Shown here piece by piece: positions 13,501 through 26,619 of a DNA stretch of 64,000 nt. The DNA is from Desmodesmus armatus (lineage: Eukaryota > Chlorophyta > Chlorophyceae > Sphaeropleales > Scenedesmaceae). The DNA lies in contig VIIQ02000100.1 of assembly GCA_007449985.2 (NCBI GenBank), positions 124,001 to 188,000 of the forward strand, written 5' to 3'. The number at the start of each line of letters is the position of its first letter. Position 1 is the stretch's first letter. The notes beneath the pieces are model-generated. The model was not told the DNA's origin. It did not search any database and worked only from the letters and a program-made list of their open reading frames with translations. Made by a program: the position numbers and the translations under genes.

Positions 13501-16500
13501 CTTGCCTGTTACGCCAGCTCCAACCAAGGTTGGACAAACTTGCCTTCAGCAAGAATGCGTGTGTTCAAAGCGACTCTGACCCTGATGCCGTGTTCAGGTC
13601 GGCTGATCGAGGAGCCCTCCAACCTGGAGCTGCTTGTGCGTGAGGATGTTGCCCTGCAGCAGCTGGTGCTGGCCTCAATGGGGAACAACCCCCTGGTGGT
13701 GCAGCAGGCGGTCAAGATCATGTCAGCGGTGGGGGCCTACGCGGGTGCAGCCAAGCGGCTGGTCAAGCACAATGTGGTTCGCGCCATCACGGGGATGCTG
13801 GCAAGCGGCGACAAGGTGAGGCATGATCCCTGCTGGGTGACGAGGGCGGTTGGAAAGCTGGTGGTGCGTGTGAACCCTTGAGCCCGTGAAGTTTGACGTT
13901 TGCTGGAGTTCTTCCAATGTGTACTGGTCTTACAAGTGCTGTTTTGCATGTTGGCAAGTGCCTGGCTAGCAACGGAGGGGCAGTTGACGCCCACAATGCG
14001 TGACACAAACTGAGTCGAGTGCTGTGTCGTGCTGTGTCGTGCTGTGCCGTGCTGTGTCGTGCTGTGCCCGCAGTCCCTGCAGCTGTCTGGTCTGCGTGTG
14101 CTGTCCAGCCTTGCTGCTGGTGCTGCTGAGGGTGAGCTGCCTGGTGAGGTGCTGGTGCCCACCAGCCTGCTGGACAGGCTGCTGGACCTCATTCGACACC
14201 CACACACACACCAGGAGGTGAGGGAGGGGATGTGCAACCCATACAGAACATCACACAAACATTCCGGGACTGTGACCATGATCCCGCTAGTTGAGCACAA
14301 GCTCAGTTATTCAACACCCCAGGAGGTCAGGGAGGGGTGCATTCTTCGACGTCAGGGCCGGAGGCTGGGGGCACCCCCAACCTCCCTGCGTCAGTGAAAA
14401 CCCAAGGGGCACTCAGGCATAGCTACATGCACTTTTCAGGCATTCAGCTGTGACACCCTCGTGTTTTCTTCTGGCACTGCCGCTGCTGCTGCTGCTGCTG
14501 CTGCTTGTGCAGGTACGGTGTGCAGCGCTGCATGCTTTGGGCAACTCAGCCTTTGATGCCAGCAACCGGCGCCGGTACCTGCAGAGCCCTGGGCTGATGC
14601 AGCTGTTGGTCATGCTGGCAGCAGCACCAGACACACCAGCAGCACAGCGAGCACCCTCACCCGCAGACAGCAGCGGCCCGCCTGACCGGCCAGCACCTGG
14701 GTATGTGCAGCAGCGACAGGAAGCAGAGGCAGAGGGGGCTGGGGCTTTGGGTGAAGCCATACCTGTGAACGATGAGGCACTACAACAAGCGGTACTGCCT
14801 CTGCAGGTCAGCAGCCATCCCGCAGAATTACCAGCAGCAGCAGCAGGAGATGGTGTCAAGGGTTCTAAACCTCTGCCTGTAGCTCCAAACCCTTACAGAA
14901 CCTCCAGCATGACAGCACCTGGGTCGCCGCCTGAGGCAATGGGGCCGTCTAGTAGCCCGCCCAGCCTCACTATGACCAGGGCTCCTAGCTTGAGTGGCAA
15001 CGCCCTGCCAGCAGCAGCGGCAACTCCAGCATCAGCATCTGCAAAGGCAGAGGGTCGCAGCAGCGCTGCAGGGCAGGACAGCAGCAGTAGCAGCGACACA
15101 GCAGTGTTGTCACCTCCAAACAAGGTCATGGCAGCTGCTGCAGGGGCTGCTGCAGCGGCAGCCTCTGCTGGGGAGGCTGCCACCACTGAAGCAGCAGGGG
15201 ATGTGGCAGTGACTGCAGTGGCAGTAGCAGGCAGTGTCAACAGTCAGGGGCCTGCTAGCAGTGCTGCCTCGCCTAGTGTGGTTGCTGCTGCTGAGGCGAT
15301 CCTGCCCAAGCAGCGTCTGGTAACGGTCAACAATCCTGTCAAGCTGCAGGCCATCAGGCTGCTGGGCATCCTGGGTGAGCCGCTGGCATGTGCCTTGATG
15401 GAGGCGCTCGTGGCTTAGTTTCTTTCCCAACTTGCGTTTCCAGAAGCTGGGGAGGGTTTTTACGCAGGGGGCGGCTGCTGTGCTGTGCCTGTTGACCAAG
15501 CCAGCTGTCGAAGAAGGGGCACACAGTATGTTGGGGGCAAGCCTATTTGGCTGCTCCTGTTGTGTGTCGGCAGGTAGCTTTGATAACCCGTGACGTTTGC
15601 TGCATGCCTTTTGTGCTGTTGCGCCGCAGGTCAGAATGAACAAGTGCGCATTGCGCTCGGTCAGCCGTCCATCCGCGGGCGTGGGCTGCGAGTACTGGCA
15701 ATGGATGGGGGTGGCATGAAGGTGCGGGAGTGGAAAACGGTGCCACTTTGTCGCGCTAAGCAAGTGCCATTGCTGCAACCCAGGTTGCATTGGCTGTTTA
15801 GGTGCAGGGCTCACTGAGCCAAGGCTTGGAAGCTGCACAAGCTCAGTGGTGCAGCTGACACGGCTGAGAGCTTTCCAAATTCCAGCAGTGCACATGCAGC
15901 ATACATGTATAGCTAGCATATAGCGCACTTGCAAATTACGTGCAAGCAATTCTGTCAGGCACAAACTTAATCCTACATGTGTTGTGCTGTGCCAGGGTAT
16001 GGCTATGGTGGAGCTGCTGCGCCAGCTTGAGCGCCGTGCCAACGCGCCCATCTGGACGCTGTTTGACGTCATTGGGGGCACCAGCACTGGCGGCCTGTTG
16101 GCTGTGTCGCTGGGCCTGCTGCGCATCAACCTGGATGCATGCCAGGAGATCTACACAAGCCTAGGGAATAAGGTGCGTACATGATGTATGCACTCACGCA
16201 CATGATGTAATAATGGACCTGTGCAAAGCTTCATTGCAGTGTGCTGCTACCGCACATTGGCTGCAAAAACATTCATCGATGCTTGTCAATCCGTCATCCC
16301 CCCATGTGAATCCAGCTGGCACGCTGCGCTGCAGTGCCAAAGTTGCGTGGTGGATCTTGTCACAAGCAGTGGGTGCAATGGCAGGACCAAATGCAGACAA
16401 CAGCAGTGTGTTGCCGTGTGATTTTGTTTTCCCTCACGTACAGGTGTTCAACCAGAGCACCGCTGTGCAGGAGGATGCCGGCTGGCGGGACAACCTGTAC

Positions 16501-19500
16501 CGCATGTACACCACGAGCAGTGCCAACATGCGCGTTGCGGTGTATGGCAGCAAGCACGATGCAGCAAACTATGAGGCGCTGCTCAGGAAGTTCTGTGCTG
16601 TGAGCCAGCTGGTGAGTGAGTGGGTGCACTCGCATTGAAGCATTGGTATTCGAGCGAGTTAGTGTGTGAGGAACTGAGTGACGGGGCTATTGACCGAGTG
16701 TTTGAGGAGTGAGCCCGCTGGTGGTGAGTGACAGGGGTTTGGGGGGCAGCATCGAACATGTTGTTCTTGAACATGGCTGACAATGCGGATGCAGATTGTG
16801 CCTTTGTTGGCCAGCTGACTGGACGTCCTGTGTGTCCTGGCTGCTGTTGCCGCCCGAGGTCCGAGCTCAGCAGTGCACCACCACACCCCGCTGTTATTGC
16901 CCTCCTGTGCCGCCTGCCCAACTTCATCACCTCCCGTCACAAGTCAGCACGTTAAGCTTTGCATCACAGTGCTTACTAACTGCCATGTGGGAAGTGCTGC
17001 TGCCCTCGTGCAACCGACGTGCCCTGATCTGACCCCACCCCCCTGCTGACTGTCCTGCAGGGGTGTGCCTCAGATCGCCTCATAGACACAGCCGTGATGG
17101 GCGGCCCCAAGGTGTTTGTGGTGGCTACACTGGCCTCGTCCCGGCCAGCCTCTCCCTTTGCCTTCAGGAACTACGAGCTGCCGGATGAAGCAACACCCAT
17201 CGCTGAGCAGCTGTCAGCCTGTGCTGGAAGCTGCAAACACCACGTGTGGGAGGTGGGTGGCGCACGCCTGTCATTACTCCCCTTTAGCACTAACCGCACA
17301 GCGCGATGGAAGCTATGCACCCTGGTGAATTTTGGTCATCTGGCACCACTTTATGCACTGCGCTTGCCTCTCCATACTGCGCAGCGAACACATTGTGTGC
17401 CTGGGTGGCGAAATTCACTTTGAAACTTACAGCTTGCCAAGTGTCCCGGCCCGCTGGCTGTCCTGCTGTGCCCGCTGCCATCTACTCAGGAACATGCAAC
17501 CAGCACTGTGCATGCTTGACACTCTCAAATCTGTGCATCCAGCTCCTTGGCTGCTCAGCGTGGCTGTCACAGTGCCGACAAAGGTGTCGCTGTGCTGCTG
17601 TTGGTTTAGGCTGTGCGGGCCTCGTCTGCTGCCCCCTACTACCTGGATGATTTCCTTACAGCAGACGGCAAGCGCTTCCAGGATGGGGCAACCACAGCCA
17701 ACAACCCAACAGTCATAGCGCTCCAACAGGCCCGCCTGCTGCACCCGCAGGTATGCAGGAAGGCTGGAATGAGCCTGTTAACTGGCATGTGCGCTTCCAT
17801 CAAGGCTGGGGTCAATTGAAGGCTGGGGCCGAGGGGCCTGTAGGCTGCAGTGTGGGCACTGGCATGTGTGTGCTGAGCACTTGAGGGCCTGTGCTGTCTT
17901 TGGGCCATTTGCATGCACAACTTGTGTACCACACCACGCTCATACCGTAGTACAGCGCAGCGCAGCAGCCATTGGTTGGTGCCCAGCGACTACACAACGC
18001 TTTGGGGGCCGCAGAGGGGAATCAACATTAATGGGTGTTGGCTGAGCCGCTAAATCTACAGAGGTGTGCGCATTGTTACAGTCATCATATGCCTGTGTGC
18101 CTGTGTGTGTGTGTGCTGTTCTGCAGCTGCCTGTGGACTGCGTGGTGTCACTGGGCTGTGGCAGTGAGCCTCGTGTGGAGAGGAGCAAGGGGCTGAGCTC
18201 GGTACGTGTGCACCACAGCCTTTACATCACTGGCTGTACCCAGCGTGATGGGGTGCCTGAGCCAGGCCAGTTGGATGTCGTGCAGGGTTCGCTTGCCACT
18301 TGCATTCTTACAGATGTTTGACGAGTCCTCTGGTGCCCACAGCCCTTAGTGGTTGCTGCAGCTGTGAGGAACACGTGGCGCCACTTTTAGACTCAAGATG
18401 TTAGGGTATCCGCACAAACACTGGCGGTGCAGACAGCGATTGGACCATGCCACCGTGGCGTTGCTGGCAAACCCAGCCTGTGTGCCTTTGCATGAAAGTG
18501 ATTACGCCCATGCCTTCCGCAATGATATGGTAGATCCAAAGCCTGCGGCTCTTTGCCATGCTAGCGAAGCAGGAAGGTCGGTGTGGACTGTCCTGGATGT
18601 AACTTGCGTGGCTGTCTCGTCCTGCTGCAGGTGATTGACACAGGTGCTGTGCTGCTGGAGTCTGCCTGCAGCACAGACCGTGTGCATGAGGCACTGGCCA
18701 CAACCCTGCAGCTGGTGCCGGGCTGTCAGTACTTCAGGTAGGTGACAGCGGCTTTCCGGCACTAGCCGCGGAGCCTGTCATCCGCCAGGGTTTGCTTACC
18801 CCTGCTTTGACCTGTCCTGCGGCAGTGGCGGAGCTAATAAAAGGTCATGCGCGTTATATGTGAGCTCAGGAATGCAGTTCACAAAGGCGCCTTAACCGCA
18901 GCACGGTTTATGCTGCCAGCTTCACAGGTTCCTGCCCGCCCGCGATTTTGTTCACATATCACTGAGTCACAGCGCTCACTGACACGCAAACCACTTGACA
19001 GTCGGCGCCCTCCTTCCACCGCCATCACCGCCCCTCCCCCCTCCTGTAGGTTCAATGCGGTTGACAGCCGCTGCAACATGGAGCTAGATGACGTACGGCC
19101 AGAGTCATGGTCCCGCCTGATGAGCGCCACAAGTGACTACTGCAGCCAGCCTGCAGTGGCAGCACAGTTTGACAGGCTGGCAGCACTGCTCAAACAGGGA
19201 TCACCAGCAGCAGCAGCGGCGGGGCAGGCACCGTCCCAGGCAGCGCCGGCAGCAGCCGCAGGGCAGCAGCCGGTACACAGCCACCACAGCAGCAATCCAA
19301 ATCAAGCACAGGTGCCAGCGACAGCTGGCTGGCGGGTGCGGCCAGACAGGGCCAGCCACAGCCAGTTGCAGCAGCAACAGCTGGCACAGCAACACCAGCA
19401 GCACCAGCAGCAATTCCAACAGCAGCCAGGCAGGCTGCACCTGGGTCGGTCCCTGCTCAGCAACCTCACCAGCCCCCAGCAGCAGCACCAACAGCAGCAG

Positions 19501-19853
19501 CGGCAGCAGATCAGCAGCAGCAGTGAAGGTGTTGATCCAGTCTTGCTTCAAGGCTTGCAGCAAGCAGCAGCAGACACGGGTGGTCCGTCCTCGGCTCCAC
19601 GGCTGCTGTACCAAAGAGGGCTGCTGCTGGTACATGCACGCAGGGAGGTAGCCGCCGCTGCTGCCGCCGCTGCTGCATCCCGCGGTGTGGATGCGTCAGC
19701 CTTGCAGCAGGAAGAGCATGTGGCGCAGCTGCTGGCAGCGGCCCTGCCACCAGACTTGGTATACACGTGTGACTTGTCTGCGGAAACAGCAGCTGCGGCA
19801 TGTGCTGCCGCCAGCAGCGACCAGCTCGTAAGTTCCGCCCTGCCTAGCACTGG

Positions 19854-19894
<41 letters not shown>

Positions 19895-22185
19895 TACGAA
19901 GCCACGCCCTGCGGTTGAGTGAGGCCACTGCAGCTGGCAAGGGCTCACACACTGGGGCACCTGGCAGCAGTGCAGACCCCTCACCGCGCCAGTCTGCCGT
20001 GCATGGCAGCACCGGCAGCAGCCAGCTGCAGGGCGGGACGCCAGCAGGCGCAGCAACAGCAGGCGCAGATGCCGCCAAGTTGCTCAGGGCGTCAGACACT
20101 GGGCTGACCTCCCTGTCCAGCCCCAAGCCCGCCTCTTGGTTTGACTACATCTTCCCGTGGCAGGGTACAGCCAGTGCAGGCAACAGCCCAAGACACATGC
20201 AGCTCAGCGCAGACGGCAGCAAGACGGGGCCGAGCACGCCTGCAGGAGACAGCGAGGGTGTCGCTGCCGGTGCGGTGCGCCTTCCAAGTGGGGCTTGGGC
20301 GGCGACGGCTGCTCCCGGTGATGGCCTGGGCAGCCCAAGCAAGGGAGTTGCCAACCGCAGGGCCACGGCAGACGCCCGAGTTGCAGGTGAGGCGAAGCTT
20401 GTTTGGCATCAGCCTACGAAATGCTGCGCATTCCTACAAGCTTTGGCAGCTCGAAGTGGATCCTGCGTCATGTTGTTCTTATGTTCCTAAGCAAGCACAT
20501 GTGCACAATTTGATCATCAGTCAGGCATCATGTGTATGTTTGCCGGCTGCGTGTGTGTGCAGGCAGCATGCAGGCTGTGCAGTCTCTGCCAGACCTGATG
20601 CCAGTCAGCACGGGTGGTCAGCAGCAGCAGCAGGACCTGGTGTCGCCATCCAGCACCTCCCTGCACAAGATTAAGAGCTTGCCGGCACACTACCACTCCC
20701 CACAGCAAGCCCAGCTAGCCGCTGATGGGCAGCAAGTCACGCGCAGCACCAGCCACAGCCCTGTGCACAGCTCAATGACCATGGCGGCAGCGGCAGGGGC
20801 AGGGGCAGGCCACAGCAGCAGCAGCAGTAAGAGTGTGCTGGCTGCACGCTCACCAGCAAGAGTGCAGGACGCTGCCTGTGCTGCCGCTGGCAGCAGTTGG
20901 GGCCAGCAGCAGATCAGTGGCAGTGCGGCTGTGACTGATTGTCTACGGCAGCAGCTGCTTGCGGCATCTGGACGCGTGGGTGTGGTGCATCTGGCGCTGC
21001 ATGCAACGCAGGCTGGCTTGGTGGCGGGGTGGCAGCAGCAGCTGGCAGCGGTGGTGGAACCAGGTGGGTGCAGCCGTAGAAGAAGTGGAAGCAGCACCGT
21101 AGTGGCATCTGGGCTGGCGTGCGTGGCTTGGCGCTGGAGTTTTTTTTCTTTTGGTTTTACCAGGCGCTGGAGTTGTCTCTCAGCCAATTGGGCCCTGCTG
21201 TTTTGCACCCCAATCTGTACTGTTTTTGTGGCTGTCCAGTGTGAGCTGCCAGACGCAAACAGCAGCAAGTGTTGCTGCTGGCCTGATTACCACTTCCATG
21301 TCATCCTCGCTGCAGTGGGGGGCCATGAGAGCTGCAGTGCTGCATCATTCAGAAAGGCATGTGGTGGAGGCAGAGTGCTGTCTCCCTTCCCTTTGCTTGT
21401 CTGACGTCATGACTGCCACCCTCATGCATCTGTCTATCCTTGGTGGTGCCTGCGTCTTTGCTGCCCCCATGAGCCCTCTGCCTGCCTCACATTGTTTAAT
21501 TTTTCACAAACCGCCCGGTGTTTGACCGTACCTGTTGACACCACCAGGTCCCGAGGTACAGGAGCTGGTGGAGTTTCTGGAGGCTTCCAGGTCTGCAGAC
21601 AGCAGTGCTGGCAGCTCCAGCAGGCTCAGCCAGCTGGTTGCTGCACATGGCCCTGTGCTGCCAGGACCGCAGGGGGCACTGGTGGCAGTGCTGGCACAGC
21701 AGCAGGTGCTGGCACCCCTACCTCGCAGTACGTACCCCACAGCAGCAGCAGCGGCATTTGGCGCAACACCCAACCAGGGAGCAGCAGATGGAGTGGTGGG
21801 CCAGGCAGGCAGCGGTCAAACTGTTACGCAGTTTGTGACGTCGTGGCTGCTGCAGCTGACCCTGCCAGACAGCAGCAGGATGCTGGGGGTGGGAGAGGTA
21901 TGGCAGCTGCTGTCTCAGCTGCAGCAGCTTATCATTGTCAGCAGCAGCTGGCTGCCCAAGGCCTTGGTGCATGTCCTGCTGCGCACGGGGGTTGCTGCTG
22001 TGGTGTGTGGGACAGAAGCAGCAGAGGTGGCAGCGCTCAGTGCTGCTGATATTGCAGAGTTCTTCAGGGTGTTTTATGCTGACGGCCTTTGGCAGGGGTT
22101 GGACGTGGTAGAGGCGCTGCAGGCAGCTGTCGCAGCCGTTCCCACTGTTGGGGACAGTGCGTATGAGTGCTACCAGCTGATGTAG
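10537..22185 (+). CDS. pPLA-I: Patatin-type phospholipase A I (LRR-ARM-patatin)
   Basis: Lipid acyl hydrolase matching the plant pPLA-I architecture. Exons: 10537-10692, 11095-11284, 11542-11865, 12109-12215, 12660-12766, 13095-13234, 13598-13815, 14074-14217, 14513-15374, 15630-15721, 15996-16172, 16444-16611, 17061-17252, 17610-17750, 18127-18201, 18631-18737, 19050-20386, 20563-21063, 21548-22185; 5676 nt, 1891 aa. Leucine-rich repeats (LNLSSCGLVSLPGAIGQL) come first, then ARM-like helices (LVREDVALQQLVLASMGNNP), then the patatin domain. That domain has the glycine loop MDGGGMKGMAM, the Ser nucleophile in GGTSTGG and the dyad Asp in FQDGATTANNP. The C-terminal part has VGVVHLALHATQAG, as in plant homologues. 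Two coding blocks, at 14.6-15.3 kb and 19.2-20.4 kb, are Q/A/S-rich insertions. A role in oxylipin or membrane-lipid turnover is inferred from the family. The chosen ATG gives a first exon ending in phase 0. Confidence 0.93.
14021..14070. repeat. Intronic 10-bp tandem repeat (GCTGTGTCGT)x5
   Basis: Five copies of a decamer, the third and fifth slightly altered, sit directly against the 3' splice site of a pPLA-I intron (next exon starts at 14074). The repeat is T/G-rich and may serve as the polypyrimidine-like tract. Copy number is likely to vary between strains; that is inference. Confidence 0.85.
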
Positions 22186-22616
22186 GTAGATACTTCAGCC
22201 AGGATGTGCGTGTTGGCACATAGTGTACTGCGCTGTGCTGTTGCATCATGTGGGCATCCCTGCAGCGTTGGAGACCAGCGGTCAGGCTGTGTGTCCTGTG
22301 ACACATCAGATGGGTTGAAACGTCATGTCTTGGTTGCTGTGTGCTGACAAAGGTCTCTGTGTACATCAAGTCGGCGGCAGTTGAAGTCGGCGCCAAATGC
22401 CGCACGCAGTGTCATCGCGCCTTCCCGCAGAGTCATTATCCACGTGGTTTGATTGCTGTTGTTGACATGCATTCAATAGCTGCGCCCTTCCCAGTGCCCT
22501 CGCTCGTCACCATGACTCATCTGCATCGACGGGGACCCGAGAGCAGCGAGAGGCCACATGTTGTCTGCGGCTTATAATCAAGTGTACAAAGTATCACCGT
22601 CACAACATCAGCCACC
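22186..22616 (+). promoter_or_regulatory. Spacer and putative promoter of the next gene
   Basis: A 431-bp gap between the pPLA-I stop and the next start codon on the same strand. A TATA-like stretch (TTATAATC) lies about 45 bp before the downstream ATG. That ATG sits in the strong initiation context GCCACCATGC. Nothing else is recognisable. Confidence 0.4.
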
Positions 22617-25600
22617 ATGCCGACCACTAGGTCGAAGCAAAGCAAGCTTGAGGACGTTGGGGTCGTAGCTGACCAGGATGACAGCAGCAAGCAGGGCCCT
22701 GTGAAGCAACAGCAGAGGCCATCAGCAAAGGCCTCCAAGAAACGTGCAGCTGCCCAGCCCGAGGACTCAGGTGACGAGGACACAGCAGCAGCTGGCACGG
22801 ATGCTCCCAAAAAGCAGAAGCGCACAGGGGCAAAGAAGCAGCCAAAGCAAACTGCCAGTGAGGATGCCGCTGCTGCTGGTGATAGCAGCGAGGGGGAGGG
22901 CAAGGCAGCTGCTGCAGAGGCAGGTGACACCCAGCAGGCGGCTGGCAAAGGGTCCCTGCCAGACAATACAGTGGAGACAGGGAAGGTGGAGTTCATGTTC
23001 AGGTGGGCTCCAGTCCTCCAGCATACTGGGATGGTACTGTCAGGCAGTGTGTGCGGCAAAGCATTGCTGTGCTACACACTTCTCAAACTGATCATGCTGT
23101 CAGGCAAATGGAGCGCTTTGCTGTCAAGCGGTTTGGCCAGGCGCTCGTGCATGATGCTGCTCAAAGCCACACTGTCTGACTCAGACATGTGTCTTGCCCA
23201 TGCACCATGCCACAGGCTTCACTCCTTGAGGCAACTGTTCAGGCCGGGGGCTTTGGTGCCCTGCATTGCACCTACTACGTGCTTCCGGAAAGATCCTCCC
23301 TCCCCCCTGCCGCGTTCACTGCCTCCCTGCCCACACACCCACACACTTGCTTGCCTGCGCAGGCCCAAAGTGACCAGCCCAGGCAGTGATGTGGAGGTGA
23401 ACACTGTTGATGATGTTCAGCGGCTGTATCTGCTGCTGGAGCCCCACCGGCCCTCAGGGGGAAGGTGCAGGATGCTGGTGGTGCCAAAAAAGAGCTTGCC
23501 AGACACAAAGAGGCACGAGCGCTTCTTCGCATTTGTGGGTGAGTAGCACCTGCACGCTGTGTGTACAGTGTGCATTGCCTCTGCTTTGTGGGAATGCAGG
23601 GCCCCTGCATGTTGGGGGGGGGGGGGAGGGGGGAGGTGGGGAGTGTGAAAGTGCATCATGCATGTGCTAGACATGCATAGCGCTAGCCCTCGGAGCGCGT
23701 GCTTGCTGTATTAACCATCCGCAACTTCACACTGTAAGAGCTTGCTTCGGCACTCGGCCTTAGGGAACACTTGCGGGGTGTGCAACACATTCACAGGACC
23801 CAGCAAGTGCCAGTACTAACGTGAAAGCAATGGGGTATGTGGATTTGTGCACTATGTTGCCCGCTTCTCTGCCCTTCAACGCTGGCAAGGCGCCTGCAAT
23901 GCGCGCAGCGCAGTTATAGCAATGCAGCTTATCATGCTGCTCCTGCCTGTCCCGGCACTCTGAATTTCGTCACATTGGTTTGTATACATCTGCTGGTGGG
24001 TCTGTCCCGCTGATCATCAACACTCACACTTTGCCGCCAATGAGTACTTGACATGTCCAGCAACCGCTGTACAGCCATGTCTCAGTGACTGAGTCACCGC
24101 TGGCCCAACAACTGGCAGTGCCCCACACCATCACCAACAGAGCATCATGCCTGACATGCACACACTTGGCTGGGCCCGTCTTCATGCAGAGACTGTTGGT
24201 GACTCCCTGTCTGAGCTGAAGGGAGGCCTGGGCGAGCACACCTACAGCACTAAGACGCGAGGAGAGCGCCTGCAGCCCGCTGCGCAGCCTGCAGGCGAGG
24301 GCACCTACGTCATCGCAAAGGGGGGCAGCAAGAATGGCATCCACCTGGGGTAGGTACAAGTAGCAAGTCCCTCCATGATGCCTGTACAGCATCTTGGCGA
24401 GCACTACACATGACTGACATGACATCACGTCAGCGTGAGGCTGCTACCAGCCTGGCGACGCCTCACTGAGCGGACAGTACAGGAGTGAGCAGTACTGCCT
24501 GTGTACAGTGTGGCCAGCTGCATGCCTCACGCTGGCTGTTTCAACCTGTTGTGCCGTGCATGATGATCATGCAGTGTCCATAGGCATGTGTTCAAGCGGC
24601 ATGCCAGGCAACCAGCCGGTTGGTCTTGTGTGTGTGTGTGTGTTTCAGGTTCAAGCTGTCCAGCCCTTCAGAGCCTGGTGAGGTTCAGGACATGCTGGGC
24701 ATCAAGGAGGAGGGCAGCTTCGTGCTGAGCGCCAAGGTACTGCTGTGGGTACATTGTGCCAAAGCAGCGGCTGCTTTGCATGCAAGGTGGAAGCACTGCT
24801 ACTAGGCTGGCAGACAGCTGACAGGGAGGGAATAACTGCTTGCTAGTTGTCAGCAGCTAGTGCGGATGCAGCGCATTGTCCATCTATACAGCAAATCAGC
24901 ACTCACCAGTACTGCTGCTTTGTTGCTCTCTTCAATGAAGAAGGGATGGAGTGGATCTGGTCTTTTTGGGAGCTGTTCATGGGTGGCCTTGCATAGCTGC
25001 TACAAGCTTTGGCAGTACACAGTGCCTCTGGTGTGACAGTAATCCTCTATACATGTTGCATGTGTAAGACATGTCAGCATCGTTGCATGTGTAAGACATG
25101 TCAGCATCAAAAGCACAGCCTGCGCATTTGGCATGCGCTCTAGGCTAGAGCAAGCAGTAACAATGCATGGCAAGGCAGCCTGCGCCCCCAGGGACAACCA
25201 TATGCACGCAAGCTGCATGCCAACCAGGCAGAGTATGTGACACACCTGTCCCGCGCCTTGTCAACCCCACAGAACCCTGCCAACAAGGGCCAGGGGCCCC
25301 CCAACGTGCCCAGTGCCGGCCCCGACCCCGACTACTCAGACGACCAGCGGGGGGAGTTTGGCGACAAGGCCTGGATTGAGGTTGAGGACAGGAGCCTGCT
25401 GGATGTGGCTGGCACTGAGCTGCTGCTGGTGGGGGCCAAGGACAAACCCATTGAGACAGGTGGGCACTGCCATACAGTGTTTCGTGCCGGTCGCGCGTGG
25501 GGCAGGGTGTCAAGGATCTGAGTGTACTGTCTGAGACACAGGGAGTGGATCCAGCCAATGCAATGAGCGTGTTGAAGGGCTGCAGCAGATAGTACGGATG

Positions 25601-25890
25601 CTTTGCATGGGCACTGTGGTGTGACGGCGGGGCTGCTGTGCGCGGTTCAGACGCACCTACAAACTGAGTGGCACGGAACGTTGCTGCATCATACAGGTTG
25701 TAGCTGCAGTTTAGACCCTGTGAGCTGCAGCCGATGGTCAATGTGAGCAGCTGACGTGTATGTGGCCTTGGGCTTGACTCTGACGCTGCTGATTGTGTTG
25801 TGTGGCTTTGCTTTGCTGCTGGTTGCTGCTGCTGTCGTGTGTGTATCAGGCGAGCTGGGTGATGCTGGCAAGCTGCTGGAACAAGCCTAG
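22617..25890 (+). CDS. Uncharacterised protein with bacterial-type conserved core
   Basis: Six exons (22617-23002, 23363-23538, 24190-24349, 24649-24736, 25273-25459, 25850-25890) give 345 aa with consistent phases. The first ~115 residues are Lys/Asp/Glu/Ala-rich and disordered, with basic stretches such as KASKKRAAA that could be nuclear localisation signals. The remaining ~230 residues form one globular region: VEFMFRPKV, DVQRLYLLLEPHRPSGGR, VVPKKSLPD, YSTKTRGERLQPAAQPAGEG, LSSPSEPGEVQDMLGI and a NPANKGQG segment. From memory this order resembles unnamed conserved bacterial proteins; I cannot name a family or function, and no catalytic motif is obvious. Bacterial ancestry or an organelle-derived origin is possible. 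Confidence 0.75.
25055..25108. repeat. 27-bp tandem duplication in an intron
   Basis: Two perfect adjacent copies of a 27-bp unit beginning GTTGCATGTGTAAGACATGT lie in the fifth intron of the 22.6-25.9 kb gene. No function is evident. Confidence 0.85.
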
Positions 25891-26619
25891 GCTTGCACAT
25901 GCAGCTGAGCTGGCCCCAGGCCGCTGACGGCCCCATGTGCAGGGCAGAAGCTAGCCTTACCAGCAATTAAGCTGGCCACTACAACCCCTTCCTGCACAGG
26001 CACCCGCAACATCATCATGCAAGGCTGGGGCATGGCAAACACGGCTGCAATGCATATACCCTGGCAGGAGTTCGACTGATGTGATTTGTACATGTACGGT
26101 GGTCGCATTGTGTTGATATTGACTGGCTGTGAGGTTGTCTGACGACAAGGCACTTGCAACAAGCTGCTAGGGTCAGCACGGTTGACGCCGCGTTGTGCTG
26201 GCAGTTGTCGTTTGCATGCTTGTTGGTGTTGCTGTACTGGACACACCCACTACTGTTGTCAAAAGATGCTGCATGACACCATGGTTGCCTGCATTGATGC
26301 CATTGTTGCTTGAGACAATATTGACAATGTTAATTTGGCAATGTTAAGTTGACAATGGGCTGTGCTGCATCAGCAAGTTGAACAGTTGAATAGTTGGCCT
26401 CACACATGTTGTTGTCATTGTAACCAAGGCTCCTGCAGCTCAGCGCATGTACTCAACCCATGTCAATGGTGCCCTGCCCAAGTGTGGCACCTTCGTGAAT
26501 GCAGCTGTATCCCCCTGCAAAGTCAGCCAGCCCTTGCAACATGGGCTCCTGCTGCATTACGGCCAGTGCTGATCAACAGTACAAAGTTGCCTACAGCACT
26601 ACAAGTCACTGTCGTGAGG
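25891..26619. other. Convergent 3' intergenic region, no gene seen
   Basis: Gap between two converging genes, holding both 3' UTRs. Around 26310-26356 a short motif like TTGACAATGTTAA recurs in diverged form, giving an AT-rich patch. No coding frame with recognisable content was found. Confidence 0.5.

Noticed and set aside
15440..15530. Extra pPLA-I exon reading KLGRVFTQGAAAVLCLL
   Set aside because: Joining 15374 directly to 15630 keeps the phase and restores the homologous order (ILG then QNEQVRIALG); including this block breaks it.
18280..18300. tRNA-like GGTTCG box
   Set aside because: No matching acceptor stem, anticodon arm or A box nearby; it lies in a pPLA-I intron.
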